Source of the DNA: Rhytidiadelphus loreus
Lineage: Eukaryota > Streptophyta > Bryopsida > Hypnales > Hylocomiaceae
NCBI GenBank assembly: GCA_947034895.1
Contig: OX344763.1
Location: 76,403,093 to 76,467,092 of the forward strand
Length of the DNA: 64,000 nt
Direction: 5' to 3'
Position numbers and translations under genes: made by a program. Of the stretch, positions 44,884 through 57,916 are shown one piece after another; positions within the stretch are counted from its first letter, which is position 1, and each line of letters opens with the position of its first letter. The notes beneath the pieces were generated by a model that saw only the letters and a list, made by a program, of their open reading frames with translations, was not told where the DNA came from and ran no database searches.

Positions 44884-46584
44884 GTATATTTCTTTTGTAT
44901 GTTTCATCTATAGTGACAACATGTGGGTGGGTGGTCCATGCCTTTGCAGAATTCTGTAGAGTTCATTTAGGGTCCTGTCAGCGAAGCATGTATGGCCTTG
45001 TCTTCAGGAAGGCGTCCTCGCTTCACGAAATAAGTGAGTGAGTGCCGTGCATTGGCACGCATATCACAAACAACTTCCATGCAAACATTCAGAACACTGA
45101 AATGTGCATGCTACGTTATGGTAGCAGTGTGTTACACGTCGTCGTGGACATGCCTGTGTTTTTTTAAACATCTGAGAGGACATCACAGTGAGCATACTGT
45201 GGCTCTAGTGCTCACAGTCGGCAACGCTTGCATGAAAATGTACGTTCTCTTTTTTGGGCCGTTTCTATCCTTGCCGTTTCGTATGTATACGCTTGTGCCC
45301 AATGCTCTTTGTCATTGTACTACGGAACCCTACTGTGGATATATTGTCGCTGCTACGAGACTACTCTATGCTGAGTACACAGTCGAAAATGGCCATAGCA
45401 TTCAAAGGATTTTTGATTGCCCGAGAATGCGGATGTGGCCACCGTGATACGTTGGAAGTGCACAAGGGATGGATGTTTCAACTGAATCACCAAAACATAA
45501 CAAGGATACGGACATGAACATTGACGTTTCCATTGGTAAGCATCCCTGCTTGATAATGTCCATTGCTTGCACATGTACAGTTGTGGTCTATATTTTCTCT
45601 GACTTATATTTGTGTGACAGCATTGCTCTTTTTCACCATACTTGGATCTGTGTATGAAATTTAGCAAAGTTTTTGCTACATGAAGCAAATGTCTGCATGC
45701 AACGCATTCCAAACTTCGAGCAATGACATGAGGTGGAAGAAATAGGTAGTTCACATTCTTGTACTGGTGGAAATGGATGTTCTTACTGAAGCTTTAGTCT
45801 TCGTATGTAATGTACTCTGTTTTCAGTCAATAATTCTTCTAACTTCTGCGGTGTCTTCTCAAATTCAAGAAAGGAAAGTGCATTGCTCAGTAAGAACCTT
45901 GTCTGAAGACATGATTGCATTCCTTTCAAATCACTCTATAATTACATATTGTCTTTAATTTTTTTGATTATAGTTACTTTCTTGTTCTAGAGATAGCATT
46001 TTTGAAGATTGTGACTTTCATTTCCATGAACATTGATATTGGAAACTACAGTGAAATTTGATTGTATGCACATTAACAATTGACGACATACAATTCGGAG
46101 TCTTGTGTCATGACTAGGCATTTTGCGATACGTATTCTATTCTGTATATTTGTCTTATTGTATGTGTGTGCACTTCATTGAACAGGTCTTCACACTTCAT
46201 TCTTTCAGTTCCAACATTGCAAACACTATTTGTGTGTAATGTGGATGACTTTCAACTGAGAGTGCTGCACATTGTGTCGGCGGAGTATGTGAAGGAAGGA
46301 AAGCATGTCGAGGCCTGCAAACTGTGTGGTATGAATGTCATTCATATTTTCATGCGCTTGCTGCAGTTGTTAATAATGATGATAATATGTAGAATTCATG
46401 GTGGCATCCTAGTCGTTCTGGTGTTTTTATGTGCTTTCAATTGAAAGGGGACGATTGCCTACTTAACTGTCAATGAATACTTCATTGTTGACGGTAGTAA
46501 TATGATCTGAAAAAACTAAGGACATGCATGCCATGGTTCACAAACTGCTTCGTCTTGTAATATTATTTTCAAACGTTGACATTA
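44884..46584 (+). other. Older DNA with one possible small exon (46209-46328)
   Basis: No confirmed gene. A possible exon at 46209-46328 has a TTCTTTCAG acceptor and a G|GTATGA donor and reads VPTLQTLFVCNVDDF, then VSAEYVKEGKHVEACKLC. It may belong to the gene interrupted by element 1. The rest is AT-rich. Confidence 0.35.
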
Positions 46585-47166
46585 TGTCGTGACCCAAAAT
46601 GTCCCTTGTAGCTTAGATACTATATAATTATAGTTTATTTTTTTATTTTTTTCGTTATAAAACCTAAATTTCCTTAGATTTATCTAGATACATAGCATAG
46701 TATTCAAAACCGGAAGATAGGAAAATCATAAATTGATAAAGTAATTAAGCAGGAAAATAGTATTCTTACATCTTAGCTAGAACCGGAACTACCAAAGATG
46801 TCGGGAAATCTAAACTCAGAACCGGAACCAGGAATAGAGTCAATGAGTAGACTATCAGGAGCCAGCTAGAGCTAATTAGGACCACTAACGGTACCCAGCA
46901 ATTGAGGAACGGTCGGATTAACGGGTAATTAGCAAGAACGGCAGGATCAAACGGTAGGAAATTAGAAAATTCCCGAGCGGAAAGTTTAAAGACATGATAG
47001 TTAGGGTTCCTATACACATTTCCGGCTTTCTCCGTTGGTGCTTTCCTATTCCTCTCGTGTGTAGTAGTTTTCGGGGTTTCCCAACATAGTGTTCGCTTCA
47101 ACACCTTAGTTGAATCAGTGGGCGTTGTGAGGGACTGTGGCAAGAGTGTGAAGTGAGGAGACAACC

Positions 47167-49016
47167 ATGACCGGAAGTGAGTCGGAAGAGGAGACTGTGA
47201 AAGTATCATTGAAGCACGTCAGTCCGGTGATTCCGGAAGATACAGTAGAGCGAACGGATCTGTTGGAGGACTTGAGCCAGTTGGGCTGTATCGGATTGCT
47301 AGAGTGACCCTAGAGCTTCAAGGATGAAGTGATGGTGAAGGAGGTGCTGCATCCACAGTTGAACGAGTGGAAGAAAACTATGCGGGCAGTTCTGGACAAA
47401 TGGACCCAAGCGGTATGGTGGGAAGTTTACAGATTTACTAGAGGAGGAGAAGAGCCCGCTTCAAGGACGGACAAGTATGCGGTGGGTAAGTTTATAAACC
47501 CTCCTCACCCTAAAGATGGGTATACCATGAGTGAGTACAAGGATGACCAAGAGAGGAGGGTGTTAGAATTTTTGGTTCCCATCCTCAATCCGGATAGGGG
47601 TACCCGGTTAACTATTACTCCAGGCAATACAATTTTCGGTGCTCTGTCCGGAGACCGGAAAGTCGATTGGAGATTAGTTCTGCAGGATCATGTGGGGAAA
47701 CTTTGTTACAGCAGTCGGGAAAACGAAGCCGTCTAGTCTTTCTCCTTTCCTTTACCACCTATACCACACACATGACTGCATGAGAGTAGAAGAGAGGCGT
47801 GAGTACAAGGTTCAGGAAATAAGACTAGCACACAGTATGAAAGCAAACTCAGAGGAAGAAAATGTAGAGAGACAAGAAGAGATTTCCGGGGATTCCGGCA
47901 AGGATAAACCGGAACAGTCAAAAAGAGAGGAATAAGACCCAGTCTGGGGGAGTGATCCACTTAAAAAGATCATCAAGGATCTAAACCAGGTCAGGGAGGG
48001 TCATGAGAAAGAAAGAAGTACCATAGTCCAAGTGTGCAAATTGTTAGGCGACATCCCCGTGAGTCAGTGTGAGGAACAGATCCAGAATCTCATTCAAGAT
48101 ACTAAGGGAAGAGCCGGAAAAGAGAAAATCACTGTACTGATGGATGAGGTAATCGCCTTGAAAAAGGAGTTGAGTGAGAGAAGTCAGGAGAGTGAACAAG
48201 TGAGGAAAAACTCTATCCAGTCAAAGGAGATGCTTGACCACATTGCAGAGTTTATTACACATTCGGTGGAGATATTAAACAAGGCCAAGCTCTTCGACGA
48301 GAAGTTTTAGAAGGGGAAGGAAGATTAGGGGACAAAGTCATTAATGTCCTCGTTACCTTCCATTCACAACTGGAAGAGTTACTTGTTCAGATGAGGAGTG
48401 TAGTGGGAGAGAGCACTCAGCCTCTAAGACCGGAACCAAAACTGGAAGCCACAGAATGAAAGGAAGGTACTTCCGCTAAACCTCCGAGATCGGATATTCG
48501 GCATATGTCACCATTGGGTTGGGATAAAACCGGAAAGTCCCTGGGAACTGTGGATGTCACCACACCTGCCAAGGGGAGTGTTGTGCAGGAATCCGGTGGA
48601 GAGCGTGTATCTACGTCTGGATCTCAGACTCGCGGTCAGACCAAAGGCAAGGAGGGAAGTCGGGAGACACCGCAGAGCAAAAAATCTGCCGCTTCCCCAT
48701 CCCCAAGCGAAGCAGCAAAGAGGAGGTCGGAATCACACAAAAAGCCCATTGAGTTGGAATCCAAAGAAGAAGAAGAAGAAGAATCGGAAGAGGAAGAGGT
48801 AGAATCCGGTTCCAGAACTGGGGAAGAATTTGAGCCGTATTCAGATCCAGACCAAGAGTTGGTGGCTCCAAAGCGAACAAAGACCAAGCTAAAGGCACAG
48901 AAGTCGAAGGCGAAGAAGCGCAGGGCTTCGAGTGTTTCTGGTTTTGCTTGAAAACAGCCAACAAGGAAGGGGGCTGCCACTTCAGTGAAGACTCCAACTA
49001 AGCGGCAGAAGAAGTG
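47167..49016 (+). pseudogene. ORF of unit B, frameshifted and with stops
   Basis: Starts at ATG 47167 (MTGSESEEE) and ends in KTPTKRQKK at 49016. Shared core: WTQAVWWEVYRF, ASRTDKYAVGKFINPPHPKDGY, KDDQERRVLEFLVPILNPD, NTIFGALSGDRKVDW. After a frame change near 47736 it reads FLYHLYHTHDCMRVEE, then a charged helical part, and an acidic Glu-rich stretch before a basic tail. Stops occur at about 47306 (TGA, TAG), 47935 and 48310. It shows that family 2 encodes the same type of protein as families 1 and 3. Confidence 0.72.
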
Positions 49017-50272
49017 ATTTTAGGGATAGATAGAACCATAGGTGGGCGGGTGAAAACCTAAGTTTTTGGTGGAAAAGTAGTTTCCAAGTAGCTTTTAGGT
49101 GAGTAGGGAATTTTTGTGGAACTTGCCCAGATCCGGATTTTTAGGATCTGAGATCCATTTTTCCCGGGCAGTTGTAGATGTCAGTAAGTCAACTAGGAGG
49201 CAGATAAGGAGAATGACACGTGTCATTCCCTTGGGGTTTTACTTTTGATTCCCTTGGTCGGTAAAGTCCCTTGGGTTGTAGACTATTTAGGATTCAGATT
49301 TTTAGTTGTTTAGTGTGCATTTTCGGATCTTGCTTTCCTAGCATCGTGCAATACAAGTCAGAGCTTTCTGATTCACCTTGTGTATCTGAGCGTACTTGAA
49401 TGGCATGCTATGTCATTGTATGTTCATTTGGATTGCAGGAATAGATAGAGGGGAAGTGTGCCCAGATATTGGATTTATCCGGATTCTAGGAGTTTAAGTG
49501 AGTTTGTGTGTGATGGCGTTTTCCTGATCCTAGTGGCATGATCAGTTCAGATTCCATTAGTTGAATACGGTCCCAATAGACTAGAGTTGCAACCGTTGAA
49601 TTACCGGAATTCTCTAGTTTTAATGGTTGATAGGTTCTTTGGTTAACCGGAAACTAAAGGGGATGTGATATTCCTCCATTTCGTCTGTCCCGGATTCTAC
49701 CTAGATCTTAGACTAATCCAATAGGCTGTCGTTGTAGTATTTGTTAGGTTGTTAGCTGGGTTTTCTTGTGTGACCTGCTGATCCGGAATCTTCCGGGTTA
49801 GCTGTGAAGGAGAGCTGGTTAAGTAGTATAGGTGTGTATTGTTGTTGGTTTATTTAAAAGTGGCACTCTTGACACTATAAAACGCAGAGGGTAGGTAATC
49901 AGCTTCCTTCCTTAAGCACAATACGCAAATCCCTTTTAGTTCAGAGGTTAAACTCGAATCCGATTACGTTGACAGGAAGTCCAGAAATTGGACTAGCTAC
50001 CCGATTTCTAGTTCCGGTCCTTAATGTAGGAAGACTATAGATAGCAAGGGGTTAGGAAATAGCTCAGATTCAGATCTAGAAGTGATCCGAATAGTTTAGC
50101 TTAGTTTCCCTACTAGATTTGAGTAGGTTTTGCTTGGGGTTGTTGTGGTAATCCTTGTCCGTATTTCCGGTTATTAAGAATCAGTGACAAATCTCTGTGG
50201 GAACGATAAATGAGTCACTTTAGGGCCTTTTCCGGTCTTAGAGAAGCATTTCGACTTTCCTGTGCTACGACA
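49017..50272 (+). other. Unit B 3' region (R/U5-like)
   Basis: Non-coding region after the unit B ORF, with the palindrome at 49211 and a TATTTAG TATA-like element near 49288. No gene. Confidence 0.55.
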
Positions 50273-50277
50273 CATTA

Positions 50278-53140
50278 TTCATAGCAAGCATGTTCAGGTG
50301 TGTATTCTTTACAGAGCATTGTAGACTGCTTTAGTTGAAAAGTCTGTATAGGATGCTTAATTTTGCAGGAACGACGTTTGAGATGCTAAACCTGGCACTT
50401 GCCAATGACCAATATTTTGCACATTGAACATTGAATCACTTCACTAACACGTTGAATGATACTAATGTTTTTATGGTAGGCCATGTTTTCTGTGACAATA
50501 TAACAAGCTGCAAGGAGAGACTGACGATGTCATGCTAAGTGCTATGCTGGGGAGCTGTACATTTACTGTTCAATAGAAGGGACAGTAAATTCTCAAGTGC
50601 ACGATTTTCCTGTTTGTATTGAGGATAATAGTGTAATATGTTATGTGTTTGTATAGGACCAATTACTTTTTGAGGATTGAAATAAGAAGACGTGAAGCAA
50701 GGTCCGCGTCCAAGTTCTCTGTAATAGTACATGCTTCAATCATTATTGTGGACATGGAATAGGATGGTTCACTGGTTATAGAGCATGCATTGTACGAGCC
50801 GGACAGCTTGAATGACTATAGAAACTGAACTGCAGTGCATATCAGTTTGAATTGATAGAGACTGCAGAGACTGCAAAATTTTGAAACATCATTCAATTTT
50901 CTCATAGTCACATTTTGAAGCTTGTACATTGTTTGTGACTGTACAAAAACGGTCATTGCAATTGAGGGAAGTTCATGAATTTGTCTTTTTAAACGGCTTT
51001 ACATTTAATTGCCCTATGCAAGTATTGGTGACGCTTGAATGTACAGTCATGTCTTGTCGACAGTGCACTCACAGTGGCCTCATGGAATTGCTCAAAGTAG
51101 TGAGTATCATATAACGTACGTACAGGCAGGACCGGAGAATGTGGTTTCTCATGTTCATTGGAAGAGAAGAATGGTGAAGGAAATGCAGGCCACGTTGTAG
51201 GTATGAATTCATTTTGTACCTACTATCACTTAGGTGAGACATGCATATAGGACTGTGCAGCCTTGAAAAAGCCATTTCATTTCAGAAGTTGTAGCCGCTC
51301 ATGAAGAATTGCTTCTTCTCTTCAAATAGAATGGATTTGGTAGTAGTTATTTCCTGTTGAAGTTAAACAAACGTAATTAGAAGATGTTATTGGATGGCAA
51401 TGACTGTACATTGAAAGTGCTTGCCTTCATATTATGTTCCTTCATTTTACACATGCCAATGTGTAGAGGCATGAAGCAATTGAAGGTTGTTCAGGAAACT
51501 GTTGCTTACTACTTTGCAACGTGAGGCACCAGAAATGCAGGAATTCACTTAAAGTATGGAACACTACTGCTAGCGAATTCATGATTATGCGTATGCTGGA
51601 AGAATGAGTGCATCTATTGGGCGTGGTATGTATTAGAAGATGGAGAACATGATTTTCCATATTATTCACAGAAATGAAGGGTTCTGAAATACACTTACGT
51701 GATTGTGCAATAATCATGAGAAGATACAGAAAACTACAAGTCAAACATTTTTGGTTACGGCTATAGGATGTTTTCTTGTGTATGGAATTGCACTTGGTTC
51801 CTGTCCTATACGTAGACAACATTTACATGTAACAAATGGAGCATTCAATTGAGTTTGCTGTAGATGTTGAAGAAATTGATAACTTCCACTGAAATGAATT
51901 TTGTCAAATATAGTTGCAAGCAAATTAGTCGTTAACTTCTGTCGTGAACCACTATTTTCTACAAACGCAGGGAACTCCCGTCCAAATGTGCTTTGGCAAC
52001 CACAACTTGTTGTATTTGCTGACGATGTTACCATTCATCCTTGTGGCGAAGCTTTACTAATTGATGTAATGGAATCCACATTTGAAGTCATGCAATGCAG
52101 TAGGTACGAAGCGTATGTCATTGCATTCAAGTAAGTCTAACACCTTTCTCATTTCAAGTTCATGAACAATTGTGTACAACTTGTACTTAAACATATGAAG
52201 GGATGTGTTAATTAGTATTCATGTAATATGTATTTGCAATGCATTAATGAATGCTTCTAGGAAGGTAAACTGCTAAGGCCCGAACAATGGTTTCATCACA
52301 AATGTCCGGAGGTATCATATGCGTATCACTCATGTTCTTAACAGAAACCGTCACTAATAGACTAAGACGTGCATGATTGTTTCTTATAGTCCTTCGACAG
52401 ATAGTACATGGCACATGCAAAATTCTCGCACAATTTCTGTAGTTTAAATTTCTAGGAAGCATGACGACAAATATACGAACAGATAATGAGTATGAAATTG
52501 TCCCCCTTAAATGAAAGTGTTACATAATACTCAAAGAAGCATAATGTATGACATCCACCTGTGGCTCACTTCACTTCAAGAATTTCTTTTCCAATACTTA
52601 CCTTGCAACATTTTTGATCCCTTTGAAGTACAGGTACGGTCGAGGAAGCTGTGGAATTCGAGTAACTAAAGCAAACACTAATATTGATTGGAAAGGAAAA
52701 CAGGTAGAAGTGCAATTCTGGTTGTCAGGAAATTGCTATTGTAGGTTGTCCATGTATGGGATAAGGTTGACACTGGTACTAACTTTGAAGAAAATGACAT
52801 CGTTGGCAGGTCCAAAGAGAAGGTCAATGTTTAATGACATCGTATGCATGACAGAAGGCAATGTGAAGAAGGCTGTGGAAAACGATATATTTGCAAGAAC
52901 ACTATATTCAATATTTTGGAAGGATCGGACCTTCTCAAAATGAAGTAATCCATTTAGACTATAACAATTGAGTTTTAATTCTAGCCAATATCCATTCATA
53001 AACACAAAATCTATTAATTGCAAAGTGTAGTTTCCATTAAAATGAGAGTTTTGATAGTTAGACATATGTACAATTGATTTTGTTCTGTGTAATACTAGTC
53101 TTCAAATTCATATAAGTAAAGATTAGGTCCTACGTTGAAC
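50278..53140. other. Older AT-rich DNA with one possible exon (51971-52130)
   Basis: No confirmed gene. A candidate exon at 51971-52130 lies between AAACGCAG and GTAAGTC and reads SRPNVLWQPQLVVFADDVT, then a CGEALLIDVMESTFEV segment. It could be an exon of the same locus as 26651 and 46209. The rest is low-complexity. Confidence 0.35.
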
Positions 53141-53254
53141 ACCAAGTCATGAGCTCCGTGGTTGGTTGTAAGGGGTTATTTATGTCATCCATGTGGTCCG
53201 GGTTCGATTCCTGTTGAATTCGTATGAGCGCATGACAGAAATACATGACTTGGT
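53141..53254 (+). ncRNA. tRNA-like / SINE-like Pol III unit
   Basis: TGAGCTCCGTGGTTGG at about 53150-53165 resembles a tRNA A box, and GGTTCGATTCC at 53201-53211 is a near-perfect B box. It is bracketed by an exact 11-bp inverted repeat ACCAAGTCATG (53141-53151) and CATGACTTGGT (53244-53254). No clean tRNA cloverleaf is evident, so a tRNA-derived SINE or tRNA pseudogene is more likely than a functional tRNA. Confidence 0.55.
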
Positions 53255-53589
53255 ACTGCTAAGTGAGCTTTGCAGGTAGGAAAGTCGTAATGACCAACCA
53301 CCCCCTACCCAAAATGTGACAAGTACTCAATACATTAAACATAATAAAAAGTGGACATATCCACTACCCATTTTTTCCAAAACACGATAAACTTTCGAAC
53401 TAAAATTTTTCAATCTTAAACTATTAAAAATAAAAAATAAACAATGGGGAAAAAAATGTCAATGTCATAGAAATACTAGTATATGTTTAGTATATTGTTT
53501 TGTAAACACAGAACACACACTTGGACAAAATTATGAAATAGAAATCAATAAATTACAATCAATCAACTAAAACCTATATCATACTATCT
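53255..53589. other. Probable left flank or subterminal part of element 2
   Basis: AT-rich DNA. Element 2's left terminus should lie here or slightly left, by analogy with the 529 bp between the element 1 transposase and its end, but I found no matching terminal repeat. No gene. Confidence 0.4.
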
Positions 53590-53596
53590 AATATAA

Positions 53597-53674
<78 letters not shown>

Positions 53675-53730
53675 GTATATATGTATATATGTATATATAT
53701 GTATATATGTATATATATGTATATATAAAT
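53590..53730. repeat. TA microsatellite with ATGTATAT interruptions
   Basis: Long TATATA run followed by TATATGTATATATG units. The Tyr/Ile-rich frames across it are artefacts. Confidence 0.95.
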
Positions 53731-53774
53731 TCCATCCATACATTGCAACATCTATGCATATACAACTTCAAATA

Positions 53775-56005
53775 TTAAATGTAAGATGCAAGACTTTGGT
53801 TGATGACTTCAATTTGAGCTGTAGGGATCTTGATCATGCACTGCACGGTATCTTTCCTGATTTGAGACTTCCATGTTGTCATCAAAGCATTCGTCTCCTC
53901 CCAAAGTGGTGGTTCATTTTCATCAACTTTCCAACGCAAACCTCTTTCGTTGTCCCATCCAGTGTAGTTCTCTTGAACATTCTAATTTCGTGATGTTGGA
54001 CGAAAGTATTGAATGAGCACACAATTTGGTTTTTCAGGGTTACAATTTGGATCAGACAATGCCCTTGCAATCCAAACTGGTTGAGTATCACCATCCGCCG
54101 GACGAATTGCAACAAAGTAGCCTTCATAAAGATCTCGACCCACCCTGAAAGATGGTTGTGGGCGACCCCGTAAAGGCCCTACGTAGGCTTCATCCTCCCC
54201 AAACTCTTCACGAACCTCTCCATCTTCCGCCAACTGATCTGCTGGAATTGCTTGAATACGAGTAGTAGGCCAGAAACCATCTTTCAAAATTGTGGAAGCA
54301 ACTACTGGTTCTTGAATCGCTACCTTCACGCCACGCCAGTAGTGAACCAAATGCTCGTAACATCTTCGATATTCCCCACTCACATCTGTATCACACAAGT
54401 TCTCCCAATATTTCACAAATCCAGATATTCCTTTCTGAATATCCTCTATGCCTCTCATTGCCCTTTGTGGAACAGACGAAGGGATCCCACGAGGCCATAG
54501 ACTTCGTCCATCACTGTCTTTGCCATCGAACCAATGGTATAGTTTGAACCAATGGTATAGTTTGAATCATGGGGAAAGAGGTCCAACCCGTAATGTGCAT
54601 ACCGCACATCGGCATGCCCATGTGCAATCATGCCTATGACAGACACGGGCAATTTCATTAGGCCATCAAGCTCCTTACTTTTGTGTGAAAACACAAGAGA
54701 AGCAGTTTTTACATGATCCATCTTGTCATGCATGATAGTCAAGCATTCATGTGGATAATTATGTGACCGATAACGATTCGCATAGTACAACTCCCTGTGT
54801 GCTCGAGCAATAACCAAATGCTTGTCAAGCAACATCTGCCACTTCAAAGCAGTTTGAGATCCCCCTATAGCACTGTTAATGAGTTCCCGAAACTTGTCAC
54901 ATTTTGCACATCGAGCAAAATTATCTCCAGGCTTCTTCACGTCGTACTCTGGAAACCTCGTGGATCTAATCTTACTGAAGTTTGAAATAGAAACCTCTTT
55001 CAATCCAAAAGCAGCATTGGATTCGTTGATTTTTGCCATTTGACCCTTCCACTGAAATGTAGAAGGAAGAATCATGGAGACGACCTTGTCCCCTTATTTT
55101 AATGTCCGGGTACGATGTGGCATGTGGTCCGCCTCCTTCTCTAGGATGCACTTCAACGTAGCCGTCGCTTGTTCAGTGTGCTTCCTAGGCTTCAGCAGTC
55201 CAGTATTTCCATGAACCATTGCTTCTCGCCCATCTTTCATATATGCTTGATAGCGGTAGAATGTGGACTCCGGGACTCCGGCTATATGCATCCATGCTCA
55301 CATGCACACATCTATCTCATCAATTGTCACCATCCTTCTCCCACTTGAATCACGATGCATTTGTCTATGCACATCAGTCTTCATGAACGCTTTGTGCTTG
55401 AATGTTGAATTCTGATACATACGTTCGCAAAAGGCTCTAATCTTCTCCCTAGGAAAAGGCTGCACACAATTCTTGCTACAGCAAACCTTGCTGGACACCG
55501 CATTGATGGAGTTCTGAGTGAGGAGATTCTTCGCTCTAATGCAAGTCTCGCGTGGTGGATTTTGGGTGGCACTTGTATAGGGCCGAGCAGCAGTTCTAGA
55601 GGGTGGGTTCAAGAGACTTGCTTAGTAACAATTAAACTTATCCCAGATCTCATGGTCATGTAGGCTTGCCCCACGGCCATGAACTAGCTTAATAGGCCAA
55701 GCTATCAATGAGTACACCTGCTCCTCAGGAATATCTGCTTCAGAATGAGATTTGGAAATGTGCACCGCCACGTGAGTATCTCCAAGAGGACCATTGGCAC
55801 CAAGCACAAGGTCCGATTTCACACTATGGCGGGTACCTTCTCCTACAAGCACACCTCCTTCGTTGTAAAGAGTAACGCACTTCGTATTCCAGAGCCGACG
55901 AGGAAGCCCTTCACATTCTGGCACTTCGACATCCATTCTCAGAGGAGCCTGAGATTCATCGTCCGAGAAGTCCATATCACTGACTTCAACAAGTGCAGAC
56001 ATCAT
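53775..56005 (-). pseudogene. Element 2 transposase, internally deleted
   Basis: Same family as 27467-30337. From ATG 56005 (MMSALVEV): the N-domain, CCSKNCVQPF, the HTH-like VPESTFYRYQAYMK, RCAKCDK, MHDKMDHVKTASLVF; then a deletion removes about 200 residues, including the LQLDN and HTHEDID strands. The C-terminal part resumes with YWRGVKVAI, RPQPSFRVGRDLYEGYF, VWIARALSDP and IQYFRP, ending at TAA 53775. The frame changes across the deletion. Stops at about 55622 (TAA), 55298 (TGA), 55094 (TAA) and 53982 (TAG). An 18-bp in-frame duplication lies at 54528-54563. It has lost the catalytic strands and is surely inactive. Confidence 0.78.
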
Positions 56006-56090
56006 TGTATCTGATCATTTCAATTTAGGAAGAGAAGATAAGAAGAATTAAACAACTCAGATGAACCTGAAGTAATAGGAAGATACAAAA

Positions 56091-56962
56091 TGCAATTCAG
56101 CTCGATTCGAGCTGAATTGCAAAGATGACATTCACTTAGAAACTTGATAGAGCCTATTAAAGGAATCAGTTCACTACAAAAACACTGCAACAAAGTAAAC
56201 GAAATCCGATGAACTGATAAAACTCATCTCAAACAATAAACCCGACTATACCTCCAACAATAAAACATTTAGCATCAAATGACATTTCAGATCAGACAAA
56301 CAATGTACTCAAATAAACAAGTATTAATTAGTTAAAAACATTTAATCGATAAGCAATAATAGCAATTCCTATATCTTCCAGACAAATTAAATATAAGTTC
56401 CTCCTTACTACTCAAGTACATATTTAGCAGAATACCCGATAAGCATTTCAACTCGAACCGAGCTGAATTGTAGAGATCAGGAACTTTGACATATCCAATG
56501 TCAATAGAACACACACTCAAATTTGCAATTGATAGTTATATTCAATCTGAGAAGAGAATTCATCTCTTAATTGTCAAGGTTTAGTTTATCATACATAAAA
56601 AATTCTCGTGAAATAGTATGGAATAATAACATTTGACCACCTTTACATCCAAAATAAGTTTTCAATCCTCACTTTCATTGAAATCTATGTGAAATAAAAT
56701 TATCCAGATGCAAGATGAAATTTAAATAACATATAGCGTTGCATCTGTAGCGTAGGTCTAACTCAAACTATAGTTTGCATTTCAGCTCGAATCGAGTTGA
56801 ATTGTAATCTGTAGTTTCAGTTGGACCTACACTTCAGTTCTGAGAATTCTCCCACGTCCAAACAGATGAAATACATTTTACTCATTAAACTTTTACTCAT
56901 TAAACTGTAACTCATTAAACCTTTACTCACTGTTAATTTAGCGCGAGTCGCGCTGAAATGCA
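56091..56962. repeat. Palindrome cluster P2 upstream of the element 2 transposase (4 sites)
   Basis: Dyads at 56091-56121 (perfect: 15-bp arms TGCAATTCAGCTCGA around one T), 56443-56472, 56776-56806 and 56932-56962. The last has GCGCGA and TCGCGC in place of GCTCGA and TCGAGC, changed in both arms. The core TCGA-N-TCGA is shared with P1 of element 1, but the outer arms differ. Confidence 0.9.
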
Positions 56963-57916
56963 GAATGGGAAAACAGGTTTCGATAATTCCGGAACAAGAT
57001 GGTGCCGCTTTGATATTTTCTTTCTATATATAGAAATTCCGATAAAAGTGGCGGTATTTACGGATACACTCTTCACCAGTTTCCTACGGTTTCGTCAATA
57101 ACGAAATGAAAATCTAGTGCAAGCTCAACTAAATAGCAGACGCGTACAACTGCGGCAAGTGAAGACCTGGACAATATCATGGCCACACAATACATGACGA
57201 TGTATTCTATGAACACTGCAATGAAAATCGTACAGAAAGTTCAAATAAGCGTTGAAGAAGAGATGGCTCACCAAAAACACTGTGCAGTCAAGCTACTACT
57301 TGAAGACAGAGACGACCAATCACGAATGTATAAAAAAACTCCGGAATCTGTGCACATAACTTAACAACACACTTTCACTACAAACACGAAAGAAACAAAT
57401 GCACACGAAAGGCAGCATAATGGAGGAGAGAGGTGGAAAGACTTGTTCACAGAAGTCTTCGCTGCGTTCAACAAACTCCTTGGCGGGAAGAGAAGAGCGC
57501 GAGAATTTTGAACACATACCTTTAGTTTCAAAAATTCCCGAAATTGCGACGGCCTTACGACCTGTACGCGGAGATAATGTTAGGGAATGTTCGGTACAAT
57601 GAACCTCCCCATGAAATACACTGGAACCCCAAAGTTATAGAGATTCCTTTCATAATTACTTGTTGACTTTTTAACACTACGTGCGTCCACGCCATTGGTA
57701 AGCTGTCACCGCTGCCCTTCGGAAATGCACCTCATAACCTTCTTTTGGACTAGAAATTCTCTGTTTTTAAACAAAGGTCGTGCGCTCATGAAGAGGTGGA
57801 ATTTATTCTTCTATTTACACTCTACCTGGAAATTCCAAAGCAAAGTCTTGAAAATAAAAATAGGATGTTCCACAAAATTAGACTACCTCCAAGAGGAATT
57901 CAGTTTTAATGAGTTT
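56963..57916. other. Element 2 spacer, no gene found
   Basis: Short frames of about 60-75 codons at 57179 and 57399 show no family motif. Corresponds to 31485-32345 of element 1. Confidence 0.5.

Larger units (their letters stand above)
46585..50272 (+). mobile_element. LTR-like coding unit B (family 2), complete
   Basis: Starts TGTCGTGACCC (46585) and ends GTGCTACGACA (50272), flanked by a perfect 5-bp duplication CATTA (46580-46584 and 50273-50277). Length is 3688 bp. The 3' end matches unit C. It contains one protein frame, and an 18-bp palindrome GAATGACACGTGTCATTC at 49211-49228 where unit A has its hairpin. No second LTR is seen. Confidence 0.88.

Noticed and set aside
53150..53222. 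Functional tRNA gene
   Set aside because: A and B boxes are present, but no acceptor stem with correct spacing can be paired.
53574..53771. Minus-strand and plus-strand Tyr/Ile-rich frames
   Set aside because: They are translations of the TA microsatellite.
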